This document shows positions 10,494-17,954 of a stretch of 64,000 nucleotides of DNA, in pieces. The translations under genes and the position numbers were made by a program. Source of the DNA: Opitutia bacterium ISCC 52 (GTDB lineage: Bacteria > Verrucomicrobiota > Verrucomicrobiia > Opitutales > UBA2995); NCBI GenBank assembly GCA_014529675.2, contig CP076040.1, positions 2,437,894-2,501,893 on the forward strand, written 5' to 3'. Under the pieces are notes generated by a model. That model did no database searches and had not been told where the DNA came from. It saw only the letters and a program-made list of their open reading frames with translations. The stretch's first letter is position 1. Every line of letters begins with the position of its first letter.

Positions 10494-10928
10494 TCAGATC
10501 AAAAGACGGATACTTAACGCGAAGTATCCTAAAGGACAATTCTTGACCGGTGGTCCCCGCGTCAAAGAACTCAGATACTTGGCTTCCTTGTTTTCAAAGC
10601 GATCTAGTGAGCAAAAATCTTCGGATGGTAGAGCTGCTACCCATGTCAAAAGGGCACCGCTGACATCTGAATTTACGGACGCATACTCATTATCCGTCGA
10701 GACAATGTCGTGTGAACAGGGCTCATGATGTTCCCCAGCAGAATGGTGCTGGCTATGGTCATCTTCATGGTGATGATCATGATGGTCGCTATGTTTTCGC
10801 ATACCATCACAATCTGGCTCGGTCTGAACATGAAAGGGTCCTGATTCATGCTTGCACAGCTGCACTTGCCCTCCCGCTGGTATCGCAAGGAGCAACGCTA
10901 AAAACGCAGCCGCATAAGTTTTCATCAT
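10494..10928 (-). CDS. Secreted His-rich protein heading the metal-efflux operon
   Basis: This 144-residue protein begins at ATG 10928 (MMKTYAAAFLALLLAIP...), which gives a clean Sec signal peptide cut near AGGQ; a longer frame starts at 10949. Mature residues about 40-75 are dense in His, Asp and Glu (KHSDHHDHHHEDDHSQHH), with two nearby Cys. The C-terminal half is neutral and unrecognised. A periplasmic metal-binding role (metal buffer or donor to the RND adaptor, or sensing) is inferred from composition and from being first in the operon. I do not assign a family; some czc operons carry small His-rich CzcI/CzcE-like proteins of comparable size. Confidence 0.75.
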   Translation of the reverse strand: MMKTYAAAFLALLLAIPAGGQVQLCKHESGPFHVQTEPDCDGMRKHSDHHDHHHEDDHSQHHSAGEHHEPCSHDIVSTDNEYASVNSDVSGALLTWVAALPSEDFCSLDRFENKEAKYLSSLTRGPPVKNCPLGYFALSIRLLI

Positions 10929-10949
10929 CAGAGCCGTAGCAAGATCCAA

Positions 10950-11248
10950 AGTATCCAGTCAAGCTTAAGGGAGATCCCTATACGACAGGGGCACTGGCGA
11001 AGGTGTTGAGATCGCACTCGTTCTTTTGATCTATTATCAATTACCGGGACACGGAAGCCTTACCCGCCACCTGAATCCGTATCGCGAGGATTTCCTCCTT
11101 ACCTAGACCAGAACAGTGTCATTGGAATCATATGCATCAATTCTGCAAAAGAACCTTCAAGTGAAGTGGATTCATCGCGGTTACCAGAAAAAGTCCCTTT
11201 TTAGTCCCCTACTTCCGCAAATACTTGATAACCAGGTCAGGATTCAGG
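10950..11248. other. Non-coding right end of the comM island
   Basis: About 300 bp with no convincing gene on either strand. It must hold the promoter of the leftward metal operon. It also carries the right copy of the 18 bp direct repeat (11193-11210). I recognise no integrase remnant. Confidence 0.6.
11193..11210 (+). repeat. Direct repeat inside right end of comM island
   Basis: GTCCCTTTTTAGTCCCCT matches the copy at 3697-3714 at 16 of 18 positions, in the same orientation. Within each copy a GTCCC/GCCCC core recurs 11-12 bp apart, about one helical turn, as expected for recombinase or regulator binding. Confidence 0.55.
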
Positions 11249-11725
11249 AATCCGACTCCCTGTGGCTATATCGGAGAAGATTGCACCGACACACCCGCCC
11301 AGATTCAGCGTTATCGATCGAAGATCAGCGGCCCACTTCTTGATCGAATAGATCTGCATATAAAAGCGCCTGCTTTATCGATCGATGAGCTTAGAAATGC
11401 CAAGCCTGGTGAAGACTCGAAGACCATTCGTGAGCGCATCGCAGCAGCAAGGCAAATTCAACGAGAGCGATTCAAAGGTGAAAGAACCTCCAGCAACTCA
11501 CGTATGTCTCAAAAGCATATCCGGGAGTTCTGCCAACTCGACCAAGCCATGGGCGACACGCTACAACAAGCGATGGAGCAACTAAAGCTCAGTGCACGTG
11601 CCTACGACCGGATCCTAAAAGTAGCCCGAACCATCGCAGATATCTCAAAAGAAAAGAAAATTGGGATGAATCATCTTTTGGAAGCCATCCAATATAGAAG
11701 TCTCGATAGAGATATTGGTTACTAA
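11249..11725 (+). pseudogene. comM: ComM/YifB, 3' part
   Basis: This is the remainder of the gene split by the island. It opens at NPTPCGYIG, continues with the conserved [20 protein letters not shown] segment of the AAA+ domain and the C-terminal Mg-chelatase domain ([20 protein letters not shown]), and ends at 11725. There is no good start codon or ribosome binding site at its head; a TTG at 11225 opens the frame inside the island. It has no internal stops or frameshifts, so the insertion is probably recent or the gene is still restored by excision in some cells. Confidence 0.92.
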
Positions 11726-11790
11726 AAGAGATTGAAGTATGCTCAGACTGAGCGAATCGTAGCGGTATTATTACTAAGCTTTTTCCAATT

Positions 11791-13410
11791 TTGTTTCGTA
11801 GACCTACAATTCTGGTATTTGCCAGTTTGTCCTTGGCACTTTCGACGGCTTGCAAAAAGAAAACAACACCCGTTGAGAACGGGATCGCTCAACAAATCCT
11901 GCACGTGGGCAACGGTCTTGAACTTCAAGAGCTCGACCCCCACATCATTACAGGAATCAGCGAGATAAAAACCTTAAGTGCGTTATTTGAGGGATTAGTC
12001 GGGCAGGCTCCTGAAGACCTGAGTCCGGTATCAGGCTTGGCTAGCTCATGGGAAGTTTCTGATGACGGAAAAACCTACACCTTTCATCTTCGGGAAGGAT
12101 TAACATGGAATAACCAAACTCCGTTAAGCGCCAGAGACTTTTCTTTCAGCTTTAAGCGCATGCTCAACCCAAAGCTGGGAGCGGCAAACGCCTACCTTTT
12201 GTTTGTGTTAAAAAACGCCCGATCCTACTTCGAAGGGAAAGTAGCTTGGTCAGAAGTCGGGGTAAGAGTCGAAAATGACCGCAAGCTTATCTTGGAATTA
12301 GAAAATCCTACTCCCTACTTTTTGCGACTACTCTCCCATCCTGCCTGGTATCCCGTTCCTGAAAAAGTGCTTAGTCAATTCGGAGATCCTTTGGGTCGTG
12401 CCACTGGCTGGACCCGAGCAGGTAATCTGGTCTCAAGTGGAGCATTCCAACTCGTTGATTGGCGAATCAATGAACGCTTGCAATTGGTGCGAAATCCTCA
12501 TTACTGGGACAATGACACCACCCGCTTGGAGGAGATTTACTTCTATCCTACGGAAAACCGCGAGGCGGAGGAACGTGCCTATCGTGGAGGCCAATTGCAT
12601 ATAACTGAAGCTATGCCTACATCGCAGGTGAAACATTACCGCGATAAAGAAGACCCAGCACTTCAGATCGATCCCTACTTGGGCACTTATTATCTGCAGC
12701 TCAATACTCGCACAAAACCTCTAGACGATCCCCGAGTAAGAAGAGCACTGAGCCTGGTGATAAATCGGAATCTGATTACGGAAAAAATAACTCAAGGAGG
12801 ACAACAACCAGCCTGGCATTTCACTCCACCTGAAACTGCAGGTTACACTGTGCCCATGTCTGGATCCGAAAACGAAGCTCAAGCGAAACGGCTACTCAAT
12901 GAAGCAGGGTTTCCAAACGGAGAAAACTTTCCAAAACTCACCTATCTCTACAACACTTCTGAAAATCATAAAGCGATCGCTGAAGCGATTCAGCATACCT
13001 GGCAGAGTTCACTCGGTATTCAAATTGAACTCATCAACCAAGAATGGAAGGTGTACACGCAATCACGTGAATCAGGAGAGTTTGATATTCTGCGAGCATC
13101 CTGGGTGGCTGATTATGAGGATCCCATTTCCTTCCTCGATGTAATGTCGTCCAAATCGGGTAACAATTTTACGGGCTGGACCTCACCAAATTACGATCAG
13201 TTGCTAGAACAATCACACAGTTCTGCGAATCAAGCAGTCAGGTATGATCTGCTGGGAAAGGCAGAGGAACTGCTGGTAGAAGAACAGCCCATCATTCCTC
13301 TCTATTTCTACACGAGTGTTTATCTGAAACACCCTGCAGTTAAAAATTATTACCCTACTCTGCTAAACCACCATCCCTGGAAGCACGTTTACCTGGGAAC
13401 AGAGAACTAG
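11791..13410 (+). CDS. Oligopeptide ABC transporter substrate-binding lipoprotein, OppA-like
   Basis: This is an extracytoplasmic peptide-binding protein of solute-binding family 5, 539 residues as usual. It starts at TTG 11791, which directly gives the lipoprotein signal (MFRRPTILVFASLSLALSTAC) with lipobox LSTAC. Typical segments are ISEIKTLSALFEGLV, YTFHLREGLTWNNQTPLSARDF, the DDPRVRRALSLVINR motif and a C-terminal EEQPIIPLYFY. No permease or ATPase gene adjoins, so its transporter is encoded elsewhere or it is an orphan receptor. Confidence 0.93.
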   Translation: MFRRPTILVFASLSLALSTACKKKTTPVENGIAQQILHVGNGLELQELDPHIITGISEIKTLSALFEGLVGQAPEDLSPVSGLASSWEVSDDGKTYTFHLREGLTWNNQTPLSARDFSFSFKRMLNPKLGAANAYLLFVLKNARSYFEGKVAWSEVGVRVENDRKLILELENPTPYFLRLLSHPAWYPVPEKVLSQFGDPLGRATGWTRAGNLVSSGAFQLVDWRINERLQLVRNPHYWDNDTTRLEEIYFYPTENREAEERAYRGGQLHITEAMPTSQVKHYRDKEDPALQIDPYLGTYYLQLNTRTKPLDDPRVRRALSLVINRNLITEKITQGGQQPAWHFTPPETAGYTVPMSGSENEAQAKRLLNEAGFPNGENFPKLTYLYNTSENHKAIAEAIQHTWQSSLGIQIELINQEWKVYTQSRESGEFDILRASWVADYEDPISFLDVMSSKSGNNFTGWTSPNYDQLLEQSHSSANQAVRYDLLGKAEELLVEEQPIIPLYFYTSVYLKHPAVKNYYPTLLNHHPWKHVYLGTEN

Positions 13411-13422
13411 TACCCTTATCGA

Positions 13423-13878
13423 TTATTGCAAATGACGCAATGCCTCGAAGGTGGCAATGCCTGCAGACGTTGCCAAATTCAAGGATCGGAGATCGGGGTT
13501 GGCATGAGGAATCGTGACCCGAAATGCCTCTCCCACTTCTTGGTGCAACCATTCAGGTGCTCCATGCCCCTCATTTCCAAACAACAGACCATCGTCTTTT
13601 TCATAGGATACGTCCCAGAATGAATGATCTGCTTTTGTCGTAAAAAGCCAAAGCCGTTTAGGCGCAAAGGCACTCTTACGAAACACCTGCCAATCTTCGT
13701 GAATATGAAGGTCCAGATCAACCCAATAATCCATTCCGCTTCGCTTGAGGTGTTTCTCGGAAATGGTGAAACCTAAGGGCTTAATTAAATGAAGCCTGGA
13801 TCGGGTTATCGCCGCAGTACGACCAATGTTCCCCGTATTTTGTGGAATCTCAGGACAATATAAAACGATGTGAAGCAC
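13423..13878 (-). CDS. trmL: tRNA (cytidine/uridine-2'-O-)-methyltransferase TrmL
   Basis: A SpoU-family (SPOUT knot) enzyme that methylates the ribose at position 34 of certain leucine tRNAs using S-adenosylmethionine. It has 151 residues, the minimal TrmL length. Visible motifs are PEIPQNTGNIGRTAA at the N-terminus, LLFGNEGHGAP in the middle and RSLNLATSAGIATFEALR at the C-terminus (the knot and SAM site). It starts with GTG at 13878, preceded by AGGAG inside the thrB 3' end; only 6 bp separate the two genes, so they are translationally close. Confidence 0.95.
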   Translation of the reverse strand: MLHIVLYCPEIPQNTGNIGRTAAITRSRLHLIKPLGFTISEKHLKRSGMDYWVDLDLHIHEDWQVFRKSAFAPKRLWLFTTKADHSFWDVSYEKDDGLLFGNEGHGAPEWLHQEVGEAFRVTIPHANPDLRSLNLATSAGIATFEALRHLQ

Positions 13879-13884
13879 AGCAAC

Positions 13885-14796
13885 TTACTCCTGAATCGAG
13901 ACACCTTGATTGCAGGCTTTTAGAACACGTGCGCTGAAAGTCTGCTCTCCTCCCACAAAAACGCTTTCCATAGCACGAAGAACATCAGAAGACCTGGAAG
14001 CATCTGTCACACACAACAAGCTGCTACCACTACCACTGAGCCAACCCGTGTAGGCTCCGGCATCCATTCCTGCCTGGATCGATTCGCTCGCATGCAGAAT
14101 GTTCGGCAAACGATACGGTTCATGGATATGATCTACGCGGGATGCAGAAAGCGCCTCATAGTTGCCTGAAGCAAAAGCAGCCACCAAGCAGGATAGACTA
14201 TTCAAGCTGCTGATGACTTTTGGAAATGCAATCTCAGTAGGCAATGCCGTTCTAGAATCATCAGTTTTGATTTCCAGATCGGGAGATATCACAACAAAAT
14301 CAAGCGCCTCTGAGACGTCAAATTTTTGGGTCCCCATATACTGCTTCGATTCAGGACAGTACCGAGCAACCGTAAATCCACCTAGGATGGCAGCCGATGC
14401 ATTATCGGGATGACCTTCAATATCTGAGATCAATGCGACTTGGTCGTCCTTGCTGAGTGGCGAGTCTGCAAGATGATTTAACCCCGCTAATACACCACCA
14501 CGGAGAATTACGCTGGAACCGAGCCCTCGAGCAATGGGCACTTCTGATTCGATATTAAAATCAAATCCAGTCGCAGCTTTTCCGATACGTGAAGCGAACC
14601 GTTGCCTTACTTCACTGACCATATCTACAGCTGCTTGTGGAAAGTCGGCTAATTCCCCCAAGTAAGTCACTTTGTCATCGCACCGCAAAGTAACCTTTAC
14701 AGATCCATATAGACCGAGCGCCATTCCAAGAGTATCGAATCCAGCTCCGCAATTGGATGTGCTGGCTGGGATCTTAACAACAACGGATTCGCTCAT
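13885..14796 (-). CDS. thrB: Homoserine kinase
   Basis: A GHMP-family kinase that phosphorylates L-homoserine in threonine synthesis. It has 303 residues. The N-terminal motif is KIPASTSNCGAGFDTLG and the ATP-binding loop is VPIARGLGSSVILRGG. The C-terminal GHMP motif GAYTGWLSGSGSSLL is also present. It lies between smpB (15 bp upstream) and trmL (6 bp downstream) in one compact minus-strand run. Confidence 0.95.
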   Translation of the reverse strand: MSESVVVKIPASTSNCGAGFDTLGMALGLYGSVKVTLRCDDKVTYLGELADFPQAAVDMVSEVRQRFASRIGKAATGFDFNIESEVPIARGLGSSVILRGGVLAGLNHLADSPLSKDDQVALISDIEGHPDNASAAILGGFTVARYCPESKQYMGTQKFDVSEALDFVVISPDLEIKTDDSRTALPTEIAFPKVISSLNSLSCLVAAFASGNYEALSASRVDHIHEPYRLPNILHASESIQAGMDAGAYTGWLSGSGSSLLCVTDASRSSDVLRAMESVFVGGEQTFSARVLKACNQGVSIQE

Positions 14797-14811
14797 AAAT
14801 AGTTCGGATAA

Positions 14812-15282
14812 TTATCGATGTCTAATGGCGCGTTCCATTTCGCGCATTTGCACCTTTTTCTTTAGATCGTGCCGTTTGTCGTAAAGCTTTTTTCCCAGAC
14901 AAAGTGCAATTTCAATTTTCACTAATCCGTGTGTCATATACATTCGCAAAGGAATAAGTGATTTTCCTTGGGCTTCAAGGGCGCCTCGGATGCGGTTAAT
15001 TTCGCGACGTTTGAGCAAGAGCTTTCGAGGACGACGCGGTGCATGATTATTTAAGTTCCCGAAATCGTACTCCGCAATGTGAGCATGATAAAGGAACACC
15101 TCGTTGTTTTCGACACGACAAAAAGCTTCATTGATCTGCGCCTTGCTGTTGCGGATCGATTTTACCTCCGTTCCTCGAAGGGCAATCCCAGCCTCGAACT
15201 TCTCACCAATCTCGTAGTTTCGAAACGCTTTCGCATTTCGAATCTCAGTAAGTCGTTCTTTGCCTTTCTTTTTTTTGGCCAT
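14812..15282 (-). CDS. smpB: SsrA-binding protein SmpB
   Basis: SmpB binds tmRNA and brings it to stalled ribosomes for trans-translation. From ATG 15282 (MAKKKKGKERLTEIRN) the protein is 156 residues; a seven-codon upstream extension to 15303 is unlikely. Diagnostic segments are NYEIGEKFEAGIALRGTEVK, FLYHAHIAEY, RPRKLLLKRREI, LIPLRMYMTHGLVKIEIAL and the basic C-terminal tail KKLYDKRHDLKKK that reaches into the decoding centre. The tmRNA gene itself is not in this window. Confidence 0.97.
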   Translation of the reverse strand: MAKKKKGKERLTEIRNAKAFRNYEIGEKFEAGIALRGTEVKSIRNSKAQINEAFCRVENNEVFLYHAHIAEYDFGNLNNHAPRRPRKLLLKRREINRIRGALEAQGKSLIPLRMYMTHGLVKIEIALCLGKKLYDKRHDLKKKVQMREMERAIRHR

Positions 15283-15351
15283 AGCGGGATACCCAGCACA
15301 CAAACGGGTGCCTCCCGACGTTCGACTTTGGGTAGATCAGTCTAAGAAGGA

Positions 15352-15552
15352 TTAATCCTCAGCTAACTCGTAGCTGATCTTTCCTTCAATGATCTCCCTG
15401 AGCGCAATATCCTCAGGATCCAATCTCTCGAGAGATTCGATGAGGGGTTTTTGACCGAATTTCAGCTGTTTAACGCGGCGTGATACCAGATTAACCAGGA
15501 TATTCGGATCCGGAATTAGTTTATTGGCTTCTTTTAGGTAATCGTCTCTCAC
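15352..15552 (-). CDS. rpoZ: RNA polymerase omega subunit
   Basis: The small 66-residue subunit that helps assemble RNA polymerase. PNILVNLVSRRVKQL and LDPEDIALREIIEGKISYE match the omega core; the rest of the N-terminus is short. It heads the minus-strand run rpoZ-smpB-thrB-trmL. An AGGAGG-like sequence lies just upstream (CCTGTGAGAG region), and the divergent cutA start is about 160 bp away, so both promoters should lie in 15553-15715. Confidence 0.85.
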   Translation of the reverse strand: MRDDYLKEANKLIPDPNILVNLVSRRVKQLKFGQKPLIESLERLDPEDIALREIIEGKISYELAED

Positions 15553-15715
15553 AGGAGGTCTCAGGTTTGATAAATGGGCTTAAAGCGGATTTTGATGGGG
15601 CTACATCCCTTTCAGACGGGCTGAGTCCTCATAAAAACGAGCTAACTTGGTTGGTAATTTGACCTTTGGCAATGGGTTTTTTCATGAATACTGTTTGAAT
15701 TTTAACCACCCGAAA

Positions 15716-16024
15716 ATGAAGATAGCCTGGACTACCACCGAGACCCTCGAACAAGCAAAGACTCTAGCCAAACAATGCGTGGAAGCCAAATTGGCCGTCT
15801 GCGTGCAAATCAGCGCTCCCATTACTTCCATTTATCGCTGGAATGACGCGTTTGAGGAATCAAAAGAGTATCGAATTACCTTAAAATGCGTCGATTCCAA
15901 GTTTGAGGAACTCCAGCAGTTAGTTCTTAAAAATCACCCCTACGACACGCCCCAATGGGTAGCAACGGAGTTGTCAGAAGTTTCAGTGAGTTATCTAGCC
16001 TGGGCCGAAGAAGGAATTTCTTAA
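15716..16024 (+). CDS. cutA: CutA1 divalent-cation tolerance protein
   Basis: A small trimeric ferredoxin-like-fold protein linked to copper and other divalent metal tolerance, although its biochemical role is unsettled. ATG 15716 gives 102 residues, the normal size; the longer frame from 15647 lacks homology. Typical segments are LAVCVQISAPITSIYRW, YRITLKC and HPYDTPQWVATEL. It stands next to, but not obviously in an operon with, the small basic protein gene. Confidence 0.93.
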   Translation: MKIAWTTTETLEQAKTLAKQCVEAKLAVCVQISAPITSIYRWNDAFEESKEYRITLKCVDSKFEELQQLVLKNHPYDTPQWVATELSEVSVSYLAWAEEGIS

Positions 16025-16089
16025 AGTTTCTCCTTGAAAGCTCACCCAAAAGAACTCAACTTTCCGGCCTTAAAAGCCAAATTAGAGAT

Positions 16090-16248
16090 ATGTCTCAGCA
16101 CAATTCCTTTAAACCTGCCGGTGGTGCAGGATCCAAAAACAGAACGGTTCTCAAACGTTTCGAGCGCGTAGAGCTGCTCAAGAAACGCGGCGAATGGAAG
16201 GATGGCGAACGCGTCATCGGTCTGAAAAAGACCAAGCCCGAAGAATAA
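16090..16248 (+). CDS. Small basic protein of the Verrucomicrobia/Chlamydiae family
   Basis: A 52-residue Lys/Arg-rich protein (SRNTVLKRFERVELLKK-like core with a GEWKDGERVIGLKK-type tail). I recognise it as the small basic protein family restricted to Verrucomicrobia, Chlamydiae and relatives; the function is unknown, and ribosome or RNA association is only suspected from charge and size. The start is ATG 16090; the longer frame from 15955 overlaps cutA and is not supported. A strong terminator follows 21 bp after its stop, fitting a short highly expressed transcript. Confidence 0.8.
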   Translation: MSQHNSFKPAGGAGSKNRTVLKRFERVELLKKRGEWKDGERVIGLKKTKPEE

Positions 16249-16269
16249 GCCACCACTTATCGTTTTTCT

Positions 16270-16299
16270 AAAAACCCTTTCGGATCCGGAAGGGTTTTT
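16270..16299 (+). terminator. Rho-independent terminator after the small basic protein gene
   Basis: Arms AAAAACCCTT and AAGGGTTTTT enclose an inner palindrome CGGATCCG, with the T-run built into the right arm. It lies between two convergent genes and, being symmetrical, can serve both strands. Confidence 0.85.
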
Positions 16300-16312
16300 C
16301 CTCGTACCACTT

Positions 16313-17377
16313 TCAAGAGCACCGAATAACCAGTTTATTCACTCCTTCGGCATACGCATAGTTCTTGGCAAAAGCGTCTCCCGTATTGGATAAGGAAACA
16401 TATTCTGAGATCAATTCGTCGAGCGGAACATCGGGACAATCCCCCGAAGCCAATTGTATGGCTCGCGGGTAGGTATGCTTCATCCGGCGAGCCATCATGA
16501 TCGTTAACCCCTTCCGCCGGGCAATAGAGTGAGAAAAACCAGCTTTATCATCGGGCGGGATTCCGACTAATACCACCCGTCCACCGTAAGCCGCCATTTC
16601 CATGGCATGATCAACTGAGTCGTCGGCCCAAGCAGCTTCGATAACCACGTCGACTCCTCTGCCCACTGTTGCGTCCTGAAGTTTTGAGAGCGCCTCACCA
16701 CTTTTAACTGGCCAGGCCTCAGTAGCGCCCCAGCTTTTGGCTAATTCGGTTCGCCAAGCTAAAGGATCCATGGCGTAAACGGCACTCGCACCGCAAAGTA
16801 CTGCCAATCGCTGGATAAGTAGTCCGACCGGACCACAACCGATCACGGCGACTGATTTGGCAACTTTCAGTTTTGCCAGATCCAAAGCATGAATAGCCAC
16901 TCCTAAAGTCTCCAGCAAAGTGCCACCGCCATCAATGATTTCGTCAGAAATCGGAAAACAATTCCGGGCTGGCACTATCAATTCTTCGCAGAGAGCACCG
17001 TGGGTCGGATATAGGCCATAGAAATAATGATTGGGGCAAAGGTTTGGATGACCGGCTTCGCAAAGTTCACATGTCAGACAAGGAACCGCAGGTTCGACAG
17101 CTACCCGTTGCCCTGCAGACAAAGGTCCATGAAGGCCACTCTGTGCCTTGTCTCCCCAAGCCACAACTTCACCCATGAACTCATGTCCGAGCGTGAAGGG
17201 ACCTTCAATTTTGGTATAGCCAATCGCACCGGTGGCATAAATGAGGAGATCTGAACCACAGATGCCCACCGCTTTAACACGGACGAGGACCTCCTCCTCC
17301 GCAGGCGATTCTGGCTCAGGCTTGTCAACGACCTCCAAGTTCTTTGGAGCCGTAAGATGAGCGGCTAAGATACTCAT
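16313..17377 (-). CDS. Zinc-dependent medium-chain alcohol/polyol dehydrogenase
   Basis: An NAD(P)-dependent medium-chain dehydrogenase of the sorbitol/threonine dehydrogenase group. ATG 17377 (MSILAAHLTAP) gives about 354 residues; the frame extends to 17473 without homology. The catalytic zinc site is seen as GICGSD and GHEFMGEV. The structural zinc cysteines are in CLTCELCEAGHPNLC. The Rossmann motif is VIGCGPVGLL. The substrate is not decidable by eye; the surrounding sugar-related genes make a polyol or sugar alcohol likely. Confidence 0.88.
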   Translation of the reverse strand: MSILAAHLTAPKNLEVVDKPEPESPAEEEVLVRVKAVGICGSDLLIYATGAIGYTKIEGPFTLGHEFMGEVVAWGDKAQSGLHGPLSAGQRVAVEPAVPCLTCELCEAGHPNLCPNHYFYGLYPTHGALCEELIVPARNCFPISDEIIDGGGTLLETLGVAIHALDLAKLKVAKSVAVIGCGPVGLLIQRLAVLCGASAVYAMDPLAWRTELAKSWGATEAWPVKSGEALSKLQDATVGRGVDVVIEAAWADDSVDHAMEMAAYGGRVVLVGIPPDDKAGFSHSIARRKGLTIMMARRMKHTYPRAIQLASGDCPDVPLDELISEYVSLSNTGDAFAKNYAYAEGVNKLVIRCS

Positions 17378-17774
17378 AAAAAGTGACTTACAGACTAACA
17401 AGGGCCTGATAACTGGCATCCCATTGCATGGAATAGGCACTGAGATACACGCATATTGACAATAATTAGACAATACTGATCTGGGGGTCGGGGTGGTCCG
17501 CCATTTCCACCCGCGCTCACAATACGTATTGGTCCGAACGGTTAGATTTTTTTGGGTAAAAGGAGTTTTACTCCACTATTTGCTTCTCTAGTGATCCCAG
17601 TTTTGAGCAATATCGAGTTCAATTCTCCGCTTCTCTAGTCCCAGCGAACTGCTGACCCGGAACCTGATGTAGCGACAGAAGCCATACCGTTTCAGACTTT
17701 CAATGGCTCGTGAAGCAAATCTTACTGATAGGAATTTGCTTTTTAGCGGCGAAGCCGCGGTGGTGGGGGTTGTC

Positions 17775-17913
17775 CTCCTGAGTAACGACGTTCCTTGTAA
17801 ACGTTGTCTCCTTCTTACGCTCTTCAATGCGGTGAGCTTGCTGCGAGCTCCCTAGCCTAGTGATTAATTTTAAACGAGCGATCTTTATGGCGCATGATTG
17901 GCACATAATATGC
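17775..17913 (+). repeat. Diverged ~135 bp direct repeat, copy 1
   Basis: Aligns over its full length with 23187-23321. Shared blocks include TCCTGAGT, TTCTTACGCTC, TCAATGC, GCCTAG-N-GATTAATTTTAA and the final GCATGATTGGCACATAATAT. The most conserved part is the promoter end, which suggests selection on the promoter rather than random duplication. Confidence 0.8.
17898..17913 (+). promoter_or_regulatory. Putative sigma-54 (-24/-12) promoter, copy 1
   Basis: TTGGCACATAATATGC: GG and GC elements are exactly 12 nt apart, and the TTGGCAC half matches the RpoN consensus in full, the -12 half TTGC at 3 of 4. It lies 42 bp upstream of ATG 17955. The same 16 bp recur at 23306-23321. Confidence 0.65.
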
Positions 17914-17954
17914 TAGTGCTTCTTTGGATCTTCTCGAATCAAGTTAACACATCT

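Larger units (their letters stand above)
3568..11258. mobile_element. Genomic island inserted in comM, carrying a heavy-metal RND efflux operon
   Basis: The segment separates the two halves of comM. At the left edge AACCCAACTC (3568-3577) and at the right edge AATCCGACTC (11249-11258) match at 8 of 10 positions. Recombination between them would rejoin the codons as M-N-P-T-P-C-G with no frame change. All cargo genes read leftward: His-rich protein, outer-membrane factor, adaptor, RND pump and small lipoprotein. I see no integrase, transposase or terminal inverted repeat. From published work, comM is the insertion site of AbaR-type resistance islands in Acinetobacter, but those leave short target duplications and carry transposition genes. 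The imperfect boundary repeats suggest site-specific recombination by an enzyme now lost or acting in trans. Confidence 0.85.
17474..17954. other. 480 bp intergenic region, start of the decayed accessory zone
   Basis: No intact gene. A minus-strand frame at 17588-17827 shows no family I can name. The right part (17775-17913) is one copy of a diverged repeat ending in a -24/-12 type promoter. Confidence 0.5.
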
